Positions 8,816 to 17,104 of a stretch of 64,000 nt of DNA are shown one piece after another (the first letter of the stretch is position 1; the number at the start of each line of letters is the position of its first letter). The stretch comes from Streptomyces sp. 11x1 (lineage in GTDB: Bacteria; Actinomycetota; Actinomycetes; Streptomycetales; Streptomycetaceae), in contig NZ_CP122458.1 in NCBI RefSeq assembly GCF_032598905.1, forward strand, positions 3,906,001-3,970,000, given 5' to 3'. The notes below the pieces were generated by a model that did not search any database, was not told the DNA's origin, and saw only the letters and a program-made list of their open reading frames with translations. The position numbers were made by a program, and so were the translations under genes.

Positions 8816-9226
8816 ATGTCAGACAAAGAGTCATACGAGCTACTCGGTTTCGACAACGTCCTCCTCCCCGTCGGCGACCTCGCCGAGGCCGTCTCCCTCT
8901 ATGAGCGGGCCGGCTTCGAGCTCGGCTTTCGGCTGGACGAGGCCGGGATCGCGGGGCTGAAGGTCGGCAAGGAGACGCCCGGACTGCTGCTACGGGTGGA
9001 GAAGGAGTTGCGGCAGCGGCCGCCCGCGTGGGCGTCCGCGCGGGTGTGGCTGGAGGTGCCCGACGCGCGGGCTGCCGCGCGGGCCCTCGCGGCGGCGGGT
9101 GTGCCGCCGCTCGACGCCCCCTTCTCCGTCGCCACCGGATGGACCGTCGAGTTCGCGGATCCCTGGGGGAACGTCATCGGCCTCACGGACTACAGCAAGC
9201 GGCCGGAGCTCGCCCGCGCCGGATGA
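8816..9226 (+). CDS. VOC (glyoxalase/bleomycin resistance fold) family protein
   Basis: 136-residue single-module vicinal-oxygen-chelate protein: two beta-alpha-beta-beta-beta units, LGFDNVLLPVGDLAEAVSLY at the start of the first and ARVWLEVPDARAAARAL at the start of the second. It ends in FADPWGNVIGLTDYS, the usual final strand with its metal-binding-region acidic residues. Length is standard. VOC proteins bind or transform small molecules at a divalent metal; no substrate can be named. Monocistronic. The start ATG lies inside a 6-bp inverted repeat (TCTGAC-GACAT-GTCAGA, 8807-8823), and no ribosome binding site is evident, so leaderless translation is possible. Confidence 0.85.
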   Translation: MSDKESYELLGFDNVLLPVGDLAEAVSLYERAGFELGFRLDEAGIAGLKVGKETPGLLLRVEKELRQRPPAWASARVWLEVPDARAAARALAAAGVPPLDAPFSVATGWTVEFADPWGNVIGLTDYSKRPELARAG

Positions 9227-9261
9227 TCGATCGGCCGTCCGCCCGTTCACCCCACCGACGG

Positions 9262-9318
9262 TTGAACGTGTTCAAAAACAGCGATACAGTCCCCCCAGAA
9301 CGCTTTGAACGCGTTCAA
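9262..9318 (+). promoter_or_regulatory. Promoter flanked by twin palindromic operators of the TetR-controlled operon
   Basis: Two near-identical palindromes, TTGAACGTGTTCAA (9262-9275) and the perfect TTGAACGCGTTCAA (9305-9318). The first supplies a -35 element (TTGAAC) spaced 17 bp from a -10 element (TACAGT, 9285-9290). The second lies just past the expected transcription start, before the first gene at 9342. This is a classical repressor layout. The likely repressor is the TetR protein encoded third in the same operon. Confidence 0.72.
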
Positions 9319-9341
9319 GAATGTCACTGAGGGGTGGGGAC

Positions 9342-9758
9342 ATGGATCTCACGGTCGTCGCGTACGTCGTCTATTCGCTGGTCAGCGTGGGGCTGACGGT
9401 TTGGGTGGCGCGGACGTTGAGCAAGAACGGGCGGATCTTCCTCTCGGACGTGCTGCGGGGGAACGAAACGCTCGCGGACGCGGTGAACCATCTCCTGGTG
9501 GTCGGGTTCTATCTCGTGAACCTGGGCTTCGTGGCGCTGTACCTGAACGCCGACGGCGCCATCACCAGCCCCCGCGAGGTGTTCGAGGCGGTGTCGGCGA
9601 AGCTCGGCGTGGTGCTGCTCGTGCTCGGCGCGCTGCACCTGGGGAACGTGTTCGTGCTGAACAAGTTCCGGCGGCGGGGCGTCATGGAGCGGGAGCAGCT
9701 GCCGCCGGTCCCGCCGCAAGGCTGGGCCCCTCCGGTCGCTCCGACCGGGCGCGTATGA
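9342..9758 (+). CDS. Small integral membrane protein, first gene of the TetR operon
   Basis: 138 residues with three hydrophobic helices (about residues 5-24, 49-69 and 85-107) and a proline-rich cytoplasmic tail. Start chosen at ATG 9342 with the G-rich GGGGTGGGGA just upstream rather than ATG 9321, which lies just past the downstream operator. Function unknown. It overlaps the following DCC-type oxidoreductase gene by 4 bp (ATGA) and shares its promoter with the TetR regulator two genes downstream, so the three genes probably answer one signal, perhaps a membrane or redox stress. That functional reading is only a guess. Confidence 0.8.
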   Translation: MDLTVVAYVVYSLVSVGLTVWVARTLSKNGRIFLSDVLRGNETLADAVNHLLVVGFYLVNLGFVALYLNADGAITSPREVFEAVSAKLGVVLLVLGALHLGNVFVLNKFRRRGVMEREQLPPVPPQGWAPPVAPTGRV

Positions 9759-10273
9759 GCGCCGAGGCCGGGCCGGCCACCGTGGACCGGGGAGCCGAGC
9801 GTGTCCCGGTCCACGGGCTCACCGTGCTCTACGACGCCGGGTGCGGGCTGTGCGCCTTCCTGCGGGAGTGGCTGGGCAGGCAGCGGCAGTTGGTTCCGCT
9901 GACGTTCGTCGCGGCAGGCTCGGAGGAGGCACATCAGCAGTTCCCGTCGCTCGATCATTCGGCGACGCTGGAGGAGATCACGATCGTGGGGGACGGCGGG
10001 CAGGTGTACCGGGGGTCCGCCGCCTGGATCGTGTGCCTGTGGGCCCTGCGCCGGCACCGGCCGCTCGCGCACCGGCTGAGCACCCCGGCGGGGGCCCGGC
10101 TCGCGCGCACCGCCGTACTCACCGCCGCGAAGTGGCGGGGCGCCCACCGGCAGCCCGGCTCGGGCTGTGGGAGCGGCGGGGCCGAGCTGAGCGGGTGGGC
10201 GTACGACCGGCGGAACGGGTGGGTCTACCGGCCTCCGGGTGACTGCGACACCGGTACCTGCCCGACTCGTTAG
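9755..10273 (+). CDS. DCC1-like thiol-disulfide oxidoreductase family protein (DUF393)
   Basis: 172 residues. Near residue 25 the sequence LTVLYDAGCGLCAFLREWL holds the family's D-x-x-C-x-x-C motif, a thioredoxin-like active site. The region up to about residue 125 fits DUF393/DCC1, and the C-terminal 40 residues are poorly conserved and contain two further Cys pairs. Predicted to be cytoplasmic or membrane-associated and redox active; its partner is unknown. The ATG overlaps the stop of the upstream membrane protein gene (ATGA), indicating coupled translation. A TetR gene starts 9 bp downstream. Confidence 0.85.
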   Translation: MSAEAGPATVDRGAERVPVHGLTVLYDAGCGLCAFLREWLGRQRQLVPLTFVAAGSEEAHQQFPSLDHSATLEEITIVGDGGQVYRGSAAWIVCLWALRRHRPLAHRLSTPAGARLARTAVLTAAKWRGAHRQPGSGCGSGGAELSGWAYDRRNGWVYRPPGDCDTGTCPTR

Positions 10274-10282
10274 GCTCTGCCC

Positions 10283-11086
10283 GTGCCCGCAGCGAACGAC
10301 AGCCCCAGCCCAGAGCCCTTCGACGACCAGCTCGACGCGGAGCCCGGCGGCCCCGGGGGCGGCACGGAGCAGTCCGGCCCCCGGGGCACCGCCAAGTCCG
10401 AGCAGACCCGCGCGCTGATCCTGGAGACCGCGCTGCGGCTCTTCCAGGAGCGCGGGTACGACAAGACGACCATGCGGGCCATCGCGAAGGAGGCCGGGGT
10501 CTCCGTCGGCAACGCGTACTACTACTTCGCCGGCAAGGAGCATCTGATCCAGGGGTTCTACGACCGGATCGGCGCGGAGCACCTGGTGGCGGTACGGCCC
10601 GTGCTGGAGCGGGAGAAGGATCTGGAGGCGCGGATCGCCGGGGTGCTCAAGGCGTGGCTGGACGTGGCGGAGCCGTACCACGAGTTCGCGGCGCAGTTCT
10701 TCAAGAACGCGGCCGATCCGCAGAGCCCGCTCAGCCCCTTCTCCCCCGAGTCGGCGGGGCCGCGCGAGGAGTCCATCGCCATCCACCGCGAGGTGCTCGC
10801 CGGGTCCAAGGCCAAGGTCCCGGACGAACTCCGTGGCATTCTGCCCGAGTTGATGTGGCTCTCCCTCATGGGGCTCGTCCTGTACTGGGTCTTCGACCGG
10901 AGCGAGGGGCGCGCCCGCAGCTACCGGCTGGCCGAGCGGGGGGCCCGGCTGACCACCCGGGGTGTCTCGCTGGCCCGCTTCCGGGCACTGCGACCGCTGG
11001 TCCGCGAGGTGCACGAGCTGTTCACGGACTTCCTGCCGGGGATGACGAAGGCAGAGCCGGGGGTCGAGGGGCGGGCGGCGGAGTGA
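10283..11086 (+). CDS. TetR/AcrR-family transcriptional regulator
   Basis: 267 residues starting at GTG 10283, 9 bp after the DCC gene. An N-terminal disordered stretch of about 40 residues precedes the TetR DNA-binding domain (ALILETALRLFQERGYDKTT, then AIAKEAGVSVGNAYYYFAGK). The C-terminal about 150 residues form the helical ligand-binding domain. As the last gene of the operon behind paired TTGAAC-type palindromes it very probably represses its own operon until an effector binds. The effector is unknown. Longer than the usual 200 residues because of the tails. Confidence 0.92.
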   Translation: MPAANDSPSPEPFDDQLDAEPGGPGGGTEQSGPRGTAKSEQTRALILETALRLFQERGYDKTTMRAIAKEAGVSVGNAYYYFAGKEHLIQGFYDRIGAEHLVAVRPVLEREKDLEARIAGVLKAWLDVAEPYHEFAAQFFKNAADPQSPLSPFSPESAGPREESIAIHREVLAGSKAKVPDELRGILPELMWLSLMGLVLYWVFDRSEGRARSYRLAERGARLTTRGVSLARFRALRPLVREVHELFTDFLPGMTKAEPGVEGRAAE

Positions 11087-11176
11087 TCACTGTCGGGTGA
11101 ACGGGATCGAACGGGACATCCCTCGTCGGGCCTGCTTACCATGACGGTCTCGACACCAGCCCATGGGAGGCACGTG

Positions 11177-11764
11177 ATGTCCGCAGCAGCTGTCGAGCGG
11201 TCGCACGGGGAGCGGGCGCTGATCGCCGAAGCGAACCACATCATGGAGAGCGTTCCGGGCCTCCGCGTCGAGATCATCGGAGACCAGATCCTCGTGAGCC
11301 CCGCACCGGACGGCCCTCACTCCGAGGCGCTGATGCTGTTCGCCGCCCCCTTCATGCAGCTGGGACTGGTGCGTGCGCTTCCGGGCATCGGCCTCTGGCT
11401 GCCCAGCGGCCCCGAGGACTACGCCATCCCCGATCTGTCGGTCGTCGACGACGACTACCGCGATCACCTGGTGGAGAACAGCTGCTACGACCCGATGTGC
11501 TTCCGCCTGGTCATGGAGGTCACCTCCAGCAACTGGAAGACGGACCTGCAGACGAAGGTCACCCACTACGCCAAGGCCCGCGTCCCCGTCTATGTGATCA
11601 TCGACCGCAAGCACCAGCGCCTCCACGTCCTGACCGATCCGGCACGGGGCAGCTACGCCAAGCACGGCATCCACATCCCCGGGGAGCTCGTCACGCTCCC
11701 CGAGTCCGTGGGCGGCAAGGTCGTGCTTGACGTCGAGCGTCTCCTCCAAGCCGGTCTGTCCTGA
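11177..11764 (+). CDS. Uma2-family protein (DUF820, PD-(D/E)XK nuclease fold)
   Basis: 195 residues. Family features: the acidic YAIPDLSVVDDDY strand, the LVMEVTSSNWKTDLQTK segment with its Glu and Lys, and the following KARVPVYVIIDRK strand. This is the PD-(D/E)XK core of the Uma2/DUF820 group, often labelled putative restriction endonuclease though its role is unproven. Start placed at ATG 11177 because GGGAGG lies 8-13 bp upstream; ATG 11141 would skip it. Its stop is one base from the stop of the convergent MMPL gene. These genes are numerous and mobile in Streptomyces. Confidence 0.85.
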   Translation: MSAAAVERSHGERALIAEANHIMESVPGLRVEIIGDQILVSPAPDGPHSEALMLFAAPFMQLGLVRALPGIGLWLPSGPEDYAIPDLSVVDDDYRDHLVENSCYDPMCFRLVMEVTSSNWKTDLQTKVTHYAKARVPVYVIIDRKHQRLHVLTDPARGSYAKHGIHIPGELVTLPESVGGKVVLDVERLLQAGLS

Positions 11765-11765
11765 A

Positions 11766-14213
11766 CTAGTTGATGGCGTCCACCTCCCCCTCCGCCGCCT
11801 CCGCCAGCTCCAGGTCGTACACGAGCGGCTCTTCGCCCACGACCACCTGACGCGTACGGGACGCGGACGTCGCTGAGGGCGTCGCCAGCAGATAGGGGCC
11901 CGGACCGGGGGCGGCCACGATGTACGAGCCGTCCGCCAGGGAGGTCACCCGGTCCAGCTGACGGCCGCCCTGTGACAGCAGGGTCACCTCGGCGCCCTCG
12001 ACCGGCTCGCCCTCCGCCGTGCGGACGAAGCCATGGATCGCGGAGGCGTGGTCTTCGCCGTTCACCGAGGGCGGCTGAACCGCCGGAGGCGCTTCCTCCC
12101 TCGGCTCCACCGCCACGTGCGGCAACCACTTCTCCAGCCCGGCCGGCAACCACCAGTTCGCCTTGCCGAGCAGATGCATCGCGGCCGGCACCAGTGCCGT
12201 ACGCAGGACGAAGGCGTCCAGGGCGACGGCGGCGGCCAGGCCGATACCGGCCATCGCGGCCTCCAGCTCGCCGCTGAGGACGAACGCGCTGAAGACGCAC
12301 ATCATGATCAGGGCCGCGCAGTTGATGACCCGGCCGGTCTCGGCGAGGCCGACGCGGACGGCGCGGGCGTTGTCCTTGGTGTGGACCCACTCCTCGTGCA
12401 TCCGGCTGACCAGGAAGACCTGGTAGTCCATGGAGAGGCCGAACAGGAGCGAGAGCATGATGACCGGGAGGAACGCGGCGATCGGGCCCTCCTTGCCGAT
12501 GCCGAGGAGTTCCGTTCCCCAGCCCCACTGGAAGATCGCCACCAGTACCCCGAAGGACGCGGCCGCCGCGACGAGGTTCATCAGCGCGGCCGTCAGGGGC
12601 ACCATCAGAGAGCGGAAGGCGACCAGCAGCAGCAGGAAGCCCAGCGCGACGATCGCCGCGATGAAGTAGGGGAGGCGGTCGCCCGTCACCGAGGCGAAGT
12701 CCTTCGAGACCGCCGTCACCCCACCCACATGGGCCTCGGCCCCGGACGCCGGGATGACGTCCTCGCGCAGCCGGTCGATGAGCCGGTCCGTCTCCTCCGC
12801 CTGCGGTGAGGTCGTGGGGACGACCTGGATCACCGTGACGCCGTTCGTGGGCGGTAGGGCGGCCACCTGGGCCACTCCCTCGGTGGACTCGATGCGCGCG
12901 AGCAGCCCCTCGGTGTCGGCTCCGTCCACGACGACCTGGAGGGGGCCGTTGAAACCGGGGCCGAAACCCTCCGCCAGCAGGTCGTATGCCTGGCGGGTCG
13001 TCGTGGTGTCGCCGTGGTTGCCCTGGTCGGAGGTGCCGAGACGGATCGACAGGACGGGGATCGCGAGGACCAGCATGACGACGAGGGCGAGCACGGCGGT
13101 GGAACGCGGACGCCGCTCGACGTACGCCGACCAACGGGCCGCGAGGCCGCTCGTCAGCTCGGGTTCGGGACCGGTGACGGCGAGGCGCCGGCGCTCGCGG
13201 CGGCTGAGGACGCGCGGGCCGAGGACACCGAGGAGCGCCGGCAGCAGGGTGACGGCCACCAGCACGCTCAGGACCACCGTCAGCGAGGTCGCGATGACGA
13301 CGCCGTCCAGGAAGCGGAGGTTCATCACCAGCATTCCGGCGAGCGCGATGCAGACGGTGCCGCCCGCGAACAGCACCGCGCGGCCGGAGGTGTTGAGTGC
13401 GGTGACCGCGGCCTCCTCCGGTTCCATGCCGCGCAGGATGCCGCGCCGGTGCCGGGTGACGATGAACAGGGCGTAGTCGATGCCGACACCGAGACCGATG
13501 AGCGAGCCGAGCAGCGGGGCCACGTCCGGGATGTTCGTGGTGTGGCTGAGCAGGGCCGTGGCCATCAGTCCGGTGCCGACCCCGGCGACGGCGACGACGA
13601 TCGGCAGCAGCATCGCGAAGAGCGAGCCGAAGGCGAGGAAGAGGACGACCGCCGCCGCCAGGATGCCGACCGCCTCGGACGTGCCCTGGGAGACCTGCTG
13701 GCTGCGCGCGATGGCCTGGCCGCCCAACTCGACCTGGAGACCGGCCCGTTCGGCGCCCTGCGCGGTCTCGATGACGTCGTCGACGAGGTCCTTGGGGACC
13801 GAGTCCACCTGCTCGGTGAAGGTCACCTGCGCGTAGGCGATGGTTCCGTCGCGGCTGATGCCCGCACCGCCGCCTGCCAGGTCCCCGTCGTCGTACGGGC
13901 TGGTGACGTCCCCGACACCCGCCATCCGGCCGATCTTCGCGAGCGCGGGCTCGATCCGGGACCGTACGGCCTCGTCGTCGGCCGCCCCCTCGTCCACCTT
14001 CCACACCACCGTGTCGGTGTCGCCCGTGCGCTCGGGGAAGGCCTTGTCCAGCAGGTCGTACGCATACTTGGAGTCCGTGTCCGGGAGGGAGAGGGCGTTC
14101 GTGTAGACCATGCCCGCGCTCGTGCCGGCGAAGCCGACGCCGAACACGGTTCCCACCCACAGCAACAGGACCACCAGCCGGTGTCGATAGCACCACCGTG
14201 CCAAGGTCGCCAT
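11766..14213 (-). CDS. MMPL-family RND transporter with a C-terminal carboxypeptidase-regulatory-like domain
   Basis: 815 residues. Two RND/MMPL repeats of six helices each flank periplasmic loops, with a first helix at residues 13-33 and typical motifs GLGVGIDYALFIVTRHRRG in the first and FGLSMDYQVFLVSRMHEEW in the second transmembrane bundle, each with the proton-relay Asp. Such proteins export lipids or hydrophobic compounds using the proton gradient. After the last helix, residues about 715-800 form a beta-sandwich like the carboxypeptidase regulatory domain (GFVRTAEGEPVEGAEVTLLS, ADGSYIV), an unusual addition to MMPL proteins. Start ATG 14213 follows AAGGAGAG. Divergent from an OmpR/histidine kinase pair that may control it. 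Confidence 0.9.
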   Translation of the reverse strand: MATLARWCYRHRLVVLLLWVGTVFGVGFAGTSAGMVYTNALSLPDTDSKYAYDLLDKAFPERTGDTDTVVWKVDEGAADDEAVRSRIEPALAKIGRMAGVGDVTSPYDDGDLAGGGAGISRDGTIAYAQVTFTEQVDSVPKDLVDDVIETAQGAERAGLQVELGGQAIARSQQVSQGTSEAVGILAAAVVLFLAFGSLFAMLLPIVVAVAGVGTGLMATALLSHTTNIPDVAPLLGSLIGLGVGIDYALFIVTRHRRGILRGMEPEEAAVTALNTSGRAVLFAGGTVCIALAGMLVMNLRFLDGVVIATSLTVVLSVLVAVTLLPALLGVLGPRVLSRRERRRLAVTGPEPELTSGLAARWSAYVERRPRSTAVLALVVMLVLAIPVLSIRLGTSDQGNHGDTTTTRQAYDLLAEGFGPGFNGPLQVVVDGADTEGLLARIESTEGVAQVAALPPTNGVTVIQVVPTTSPQAEETDRLIDRLREDVIPASGAEAHVGGVTAVSKDFASVTGDRLPYFIAAIVALGFLLLLVAFRSLMVPLTAALMNLVAAAASFGVLVAIFQWGWGTELLGIGKEGPIAAFLPVIMLSLLFGLSMDYQVFLVSRMHEEWVHTKDNARAVRVGLAETGRVINCAALIMMCVFSAFVLSGELEAAMAGIGLAAAVALDAFVLRTALVPAAMHLLGKANWWLPAGLEKWLPHVAVEPREEAPPAVQPPSVNGEDHASAIHGFVRTAEGEPVEGAEVTLLSQGGRQLDRVTSLADGSYIVAAPGPGPYLLATPSATSASRTRQVVVGEEPLVYDLELAEAAEGEVDAIN

Positions 14214-14395
14214 GATGAACTCTCCTTGTCGTGCGGTCGATTGGTCGTCGGTCGATTGGTCGTCGGTCGGTCCACCAGGTCCTGATCTCACCCTCGGCCG
14301 CGGCGGGGGCCGGGCGACATGGCCGGGCCGAAACTCTCAAGGAACTCCAAAGCGGAGCGGCTGCATCCGGCAACTCCGGTGCGGATACTGAGGAC

Positions 14396-15154
14396 ATGAC
14401 CGGAACCGAGCGAGCGAACGCTGGCCACGAGCGAGCGGCCTGCGGCCAGGAGGACGCGGCGGCCTCCGGCCAGGAGGGGGCGACCGTGCTCGTCGTCGAG
14501 GACCAGCCGAGCATCGCGGACGTCCTCTCCATCGCCCTGCGCTACCACCGTTTCGAGGTGATGACGGCCGGCACGGTCCGCGAGGCGCTCGCGCTCGCCG
14601 AGCGCACCCGGCCCGACGTGGTCCTGCTGGACGTGATGCTCCCGGACGGCGACGGGCGCGCCCTGGGCCGCGAACTGCGCTCCCGGCGGCCGGAGTCGGC
14701 GCTCGTCTTCCTGACCGCCCGGGACGCGCCCGCCGAGATCGTGGGCGCCCTCGGCTTCGGCGACGACTACATCACCAAGCCGTTCGACATCGAGGTGGTC
14801 GTCGCCCGGCTCACCGCCGTCCTGCGCCGTACCCGGCGCACCGACGTGCTGCCCCAGCGCCCGCCGCTGCGCTACGGCGACCTGGAGCTGGACGAGACGA
14901 CGTATTCGGTGCGCCGGGAGGGCCGCACGGTGGAACTGACGCCCACCGAGTACGCCCTGCTGCGGTTCCTGGTGCGCAACGGCGGACGGGTCGTCCCCAA
15001 GGAGCAACTCCTGCGCCACGTCTGGCAGTACGAGCACGCGCCGGCCGACTCGACCGTCGTGGAGACCTACATCAGCTACCTGCGGCGCAAGCTGGACACG
15101 CTCGGCCCACCGGTGATCACCACCCGGCGGGGCGTCGGATACGGCCTCGTGTGA
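14396..15154 (+). CDS. OmpR-family response regulator
   Basis: 252 residues. After about 30 variable residues, a receiver domain (residues 30-145) carries VVEDQPSIADVL, the phospho-acceptor in VVLLDVMLPDGDG and the Lys in YITKPFD. Residues 160-250 are a winged-helix DNA-binding domain (ELTPTEYALLRFLVRNGGRV, ending GVGYGLV). The start at ATG 14396 avoids a low-complexity upstream extension. Its stop overlaps the GTG of the kinase gene, so the pair is translationally coupled. It lies 182 bp from the divergent MMPL transporter gene, a likely target. Confidence 0.93.
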   Translation: MTGTERANAGHERAACGQEDAAASGQEGATVLVVEDQPSIADVLSIALRYHRFEVMTAGTVREALALAERTRPDVVLLDVMLPDGDGRALGRELRSRRPESALVFLTARDAPAEIVGALGFGDDYITKPFDIEVVVARLTAVLRRTRRTDVLPQRPPLRYGDLELDETTYSVRREGRTVELTPTEYALLRFLVRNGGRVVPKEQLLRHVWQYEHAPADSTVVETYISYLRRKLDTLGPPVITTRRGVGYGLV

Positions 15155-16719
15155 GCCGTCCCGGAAGGCCGCGCAGGCCGTGTCGGCGGCACGGCCTGTA
15201 CTCCCTGCGCGCCAAGCTGACGCTCGCGAACGTCGTCCTGCTCGCCGTGGGCGTCGTCACGGCCACCGCGGTCAGCGCGATAGCCATGTGGATGTACCTG
15301 CTCGACAGCGTCGACCGGGAGCTGATGTCGACCCGCGACTCCATCGGGGCCGCCCGGATCAGCTTGGAGCAGGTCGACGCGCTCAGCGCGCTGGTCGCCC
15401 TCAGCGACCGGACGTCCGATGAACCCACGGCCGACGGCGCCGACTCGCTCGTCCAGGGCGCCGTCTTCACCTCGCTGGACGCCGGGGGCGAGCCGCTGAC
15501 CGTCGCCGGCTTCGCGCCCACCGGGGAGCAGCGCGCCCTCGCCGCCGCGGTGGGCGACCCTGCCGCCCTCGTCGCGGACGACGAACCGTACGACGTCGAC
15601 GTGGCGGGCGCCCCGTACCGCGTCACGGCGGCCCGGATGGACGACGGCACGACCGTCCTGCTCGGCGCCTCCACCGCCTCGCTGCACGGGGTCATCGCCA
15701 AGGCCCTCAAGCTGGACTTCGCCGTCGGCGGTCTGCTCCTCGCCACGCTCGCCTGTCTGACGCTGTTCGGCGTGCGCCGCCGGATGCGGCCGCTGGAGGA
15801 CATGGTCGAGACCTCGTCCGCGATCGCCGAGGGCGACCTCACCCGTCGTGTCCCCTCCAGCAACGAGACGACCCTGGAGGTCGAACAGCTGCGGCTCGCC
15901 CTCAACGCCATGCTCCAGCAGGTCGAGACGGCCCACCACGCCCGGGAACGCAGCGCCGACCAGCTGCGCCGTTTCGTCGGCGACGCCTCCCACGAGCTGC
16001 GTACGCCCCTGGCCGCGATCCGCGGTTACCTCCAGCTGCACGACAAGGGCATGCTCACCGGTCCGGGCGAGCGCCGGCGTGCCTGGGACCGGATGAGCGA
16101 CGAGGTCGACCGGATGGGCCGCCTCGTCGACGAGTTGCTCACCCTCGCCCGCCTCGACCAGCGGCCCGAACTGCGGCTCAGGAACGTGGACCTCACCCGC
16201 CTGGTCCGCGACGCCGCCGCCGATCTCCGCGCCCAGCAGCCCGACCGCCCGGTCACCGTCCGCGCGGACGGCGTCCTCCTCGTCCGGGCCGACGAGTCGC
16301 GCCTCCGTCAGCTGCTGGGCAACCTGGTGAGCAACGTCCGCACCCACACGCCGGCGGACGTGCCCGTGCGGCTGGGGGTGAAGCGCTCGGCCGGGACCGT
16401 GCGTCTGTACGTGGCGGACGAGGGGCCCGGTCTGGCGGAGGAGGACGCGGCCCGGATCTTCGACCGTTTCTTCCGGGCGGGGGGAGGGGCCGGCAGCGGG
16501 CTGGGCATGGCCATCGTGCAGGGGGTGGTGGAGGCCCACGAGGGTGAGGTCGCGGTGAGCACGGCCCCGGGTGATGGCCTGAAAGTGACGGTCACCCTCC
16601 CATCAGGGCCCACACGGTCTTCCCGTGCCGACCTCGGCTCCACACCCCCCAGGCCGCGGCGAGGTGCTCCACGAGCCTCAGTCCCCGCCCCGTCTCCGCC
16701 CGGTCCCCCACGTCCCTGA
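15151..16719 (+). CDS. Two-component sensor histidine kinase
   Basis: 522 residues from GTG 15151, overlapping the regulator's stop. Transmembrane helix 1 at about residues 22-48, an extracytoplasmic sensor of about 135 residues, helix 2 at about 190-210, HAMP, then HisKA with the phosphorylated His in DASHELRTPLAAI, N-box NLVSNVRTHTP and G-boxes ADEGPGL and GSGLGMAIV. All catalytic motifs are present. The signal is unknown. The last 40 residues are a proline/arginine-rich tail that runs 128 bp into the convergent ATPase gene, so the true functional C-terminus is probably near residue 480. Confidence 0.93.
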   Translation: MSRPGRPRRPCRRHGLYSLRAKLTLANVVLLAVGVVTATAVSAIAMWMYLLDSVDRELMSTRDSIGAARISLEQVDALSALVALSDRTSDEPTADGADSLVQGAVFTSLDAGGEPLTVAGFAPTGEQRALAAAVGDPAALVADDEPYDVDVAGAPYRVTAARMDDGTTVLLGASTASLHGVIAKALKLDFAVGGLLLATLACLTLFGVRRRMRPLEDMVETSSAIAEGDLTRRVPSSNETTLEVEQLRLALNAMLQQVETAHHARERSADQLRRFVGDASHELRTPLAAIRGYLQLHDKGMLTGPGERRRAWDRMSDEVDRMGRLVDELLTLARLDQRPELRLRNVDLTRLVRDAAADLRAQQPDRPVTVRADGVLLVRADESRLRQLLGNLVSNVRTHTPADVPVRLGVKRSAGTVRLYVADEGPGLAEEDAARIFDRFFRAGGGAGSGLGMAIVQGVVEAHEGEVAVSTAPGDGLKVTVTLPSGPTRSSRADLGSTPPRPRRGAPRASVPAPSPPGPPRP

Positions 16720-16993
16720 TCCGCGGCACGGTCATGTCCTCGTCGGACACCTCGACCAGGCAGGACCCGTCGGCCAGGGCGGTCACAGCGACCTCGAACT
16801 CCCGCTCCAGCAAGGGCCCGTGGCGTACGACGTTGGTCGCGAGCTCGGAGACGACGAGGACGATGTCCGCCAGGTCCCCGGAGCCCTCCTTGTGCCCCCA
16901 GGCCACCAGATGTTCCCGTACGCGTCGTCGGGCGAGCCCCACGGACGCCGGATGCCGGGGCAGCCGGAAGGAGTCGCGTCTCGGCACGTTCAC
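16592..16993 (-). CDS. ATP-binding protein (RsbW-like GHKL ATPase)
   Basis: 133 residues, the usual size for stand-alone HATPase domains of Streptomyces. The N-box VVSELATNVVRHG, G1-like region VEVSDEDMTVP and G2 GRGLRLVEHLAAAWG are visible; it ends KTVWALM. Relatives act as anti-sigma or signalling kinases on anti-sigma-factor antagonists; the partner is not encoded next to it. The 3' end overlaps the convergent histidine kinase gene by 128 bp. Confidence 0.88.
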   Translation of the reverse strand: MNVPRRDSFRLPRHPASVGLARRRVREHLVAWGHKEGSGDLADIVLVVSELATNVVRHGPLLEREFEVAVTALADGSCLVEVSDEDMTVPRIRDVGDRAETGRGLRLVEHLAAAWGVWSRGRHGKTVWALMGG

Positions 16994-17104
16994 TCCTCAC
17001 CCCGGACACACCCCCACCACAGAACGATGCGTGGGGCGGGCACGCCGTGTCACTCCCGCGCGCGTGCGGCCCGCGACTTCGCGTCAGCTGTCACACGGCG
17101 TCCG

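Noticed and set aside
12033..14285. Several open frames on the plus strand across the MMPL gene
   Set aside because: Highly charged Arg/Asp/Gly-rich translations without ribosome sites. The minus strand encodes a complete MMPL transporter.
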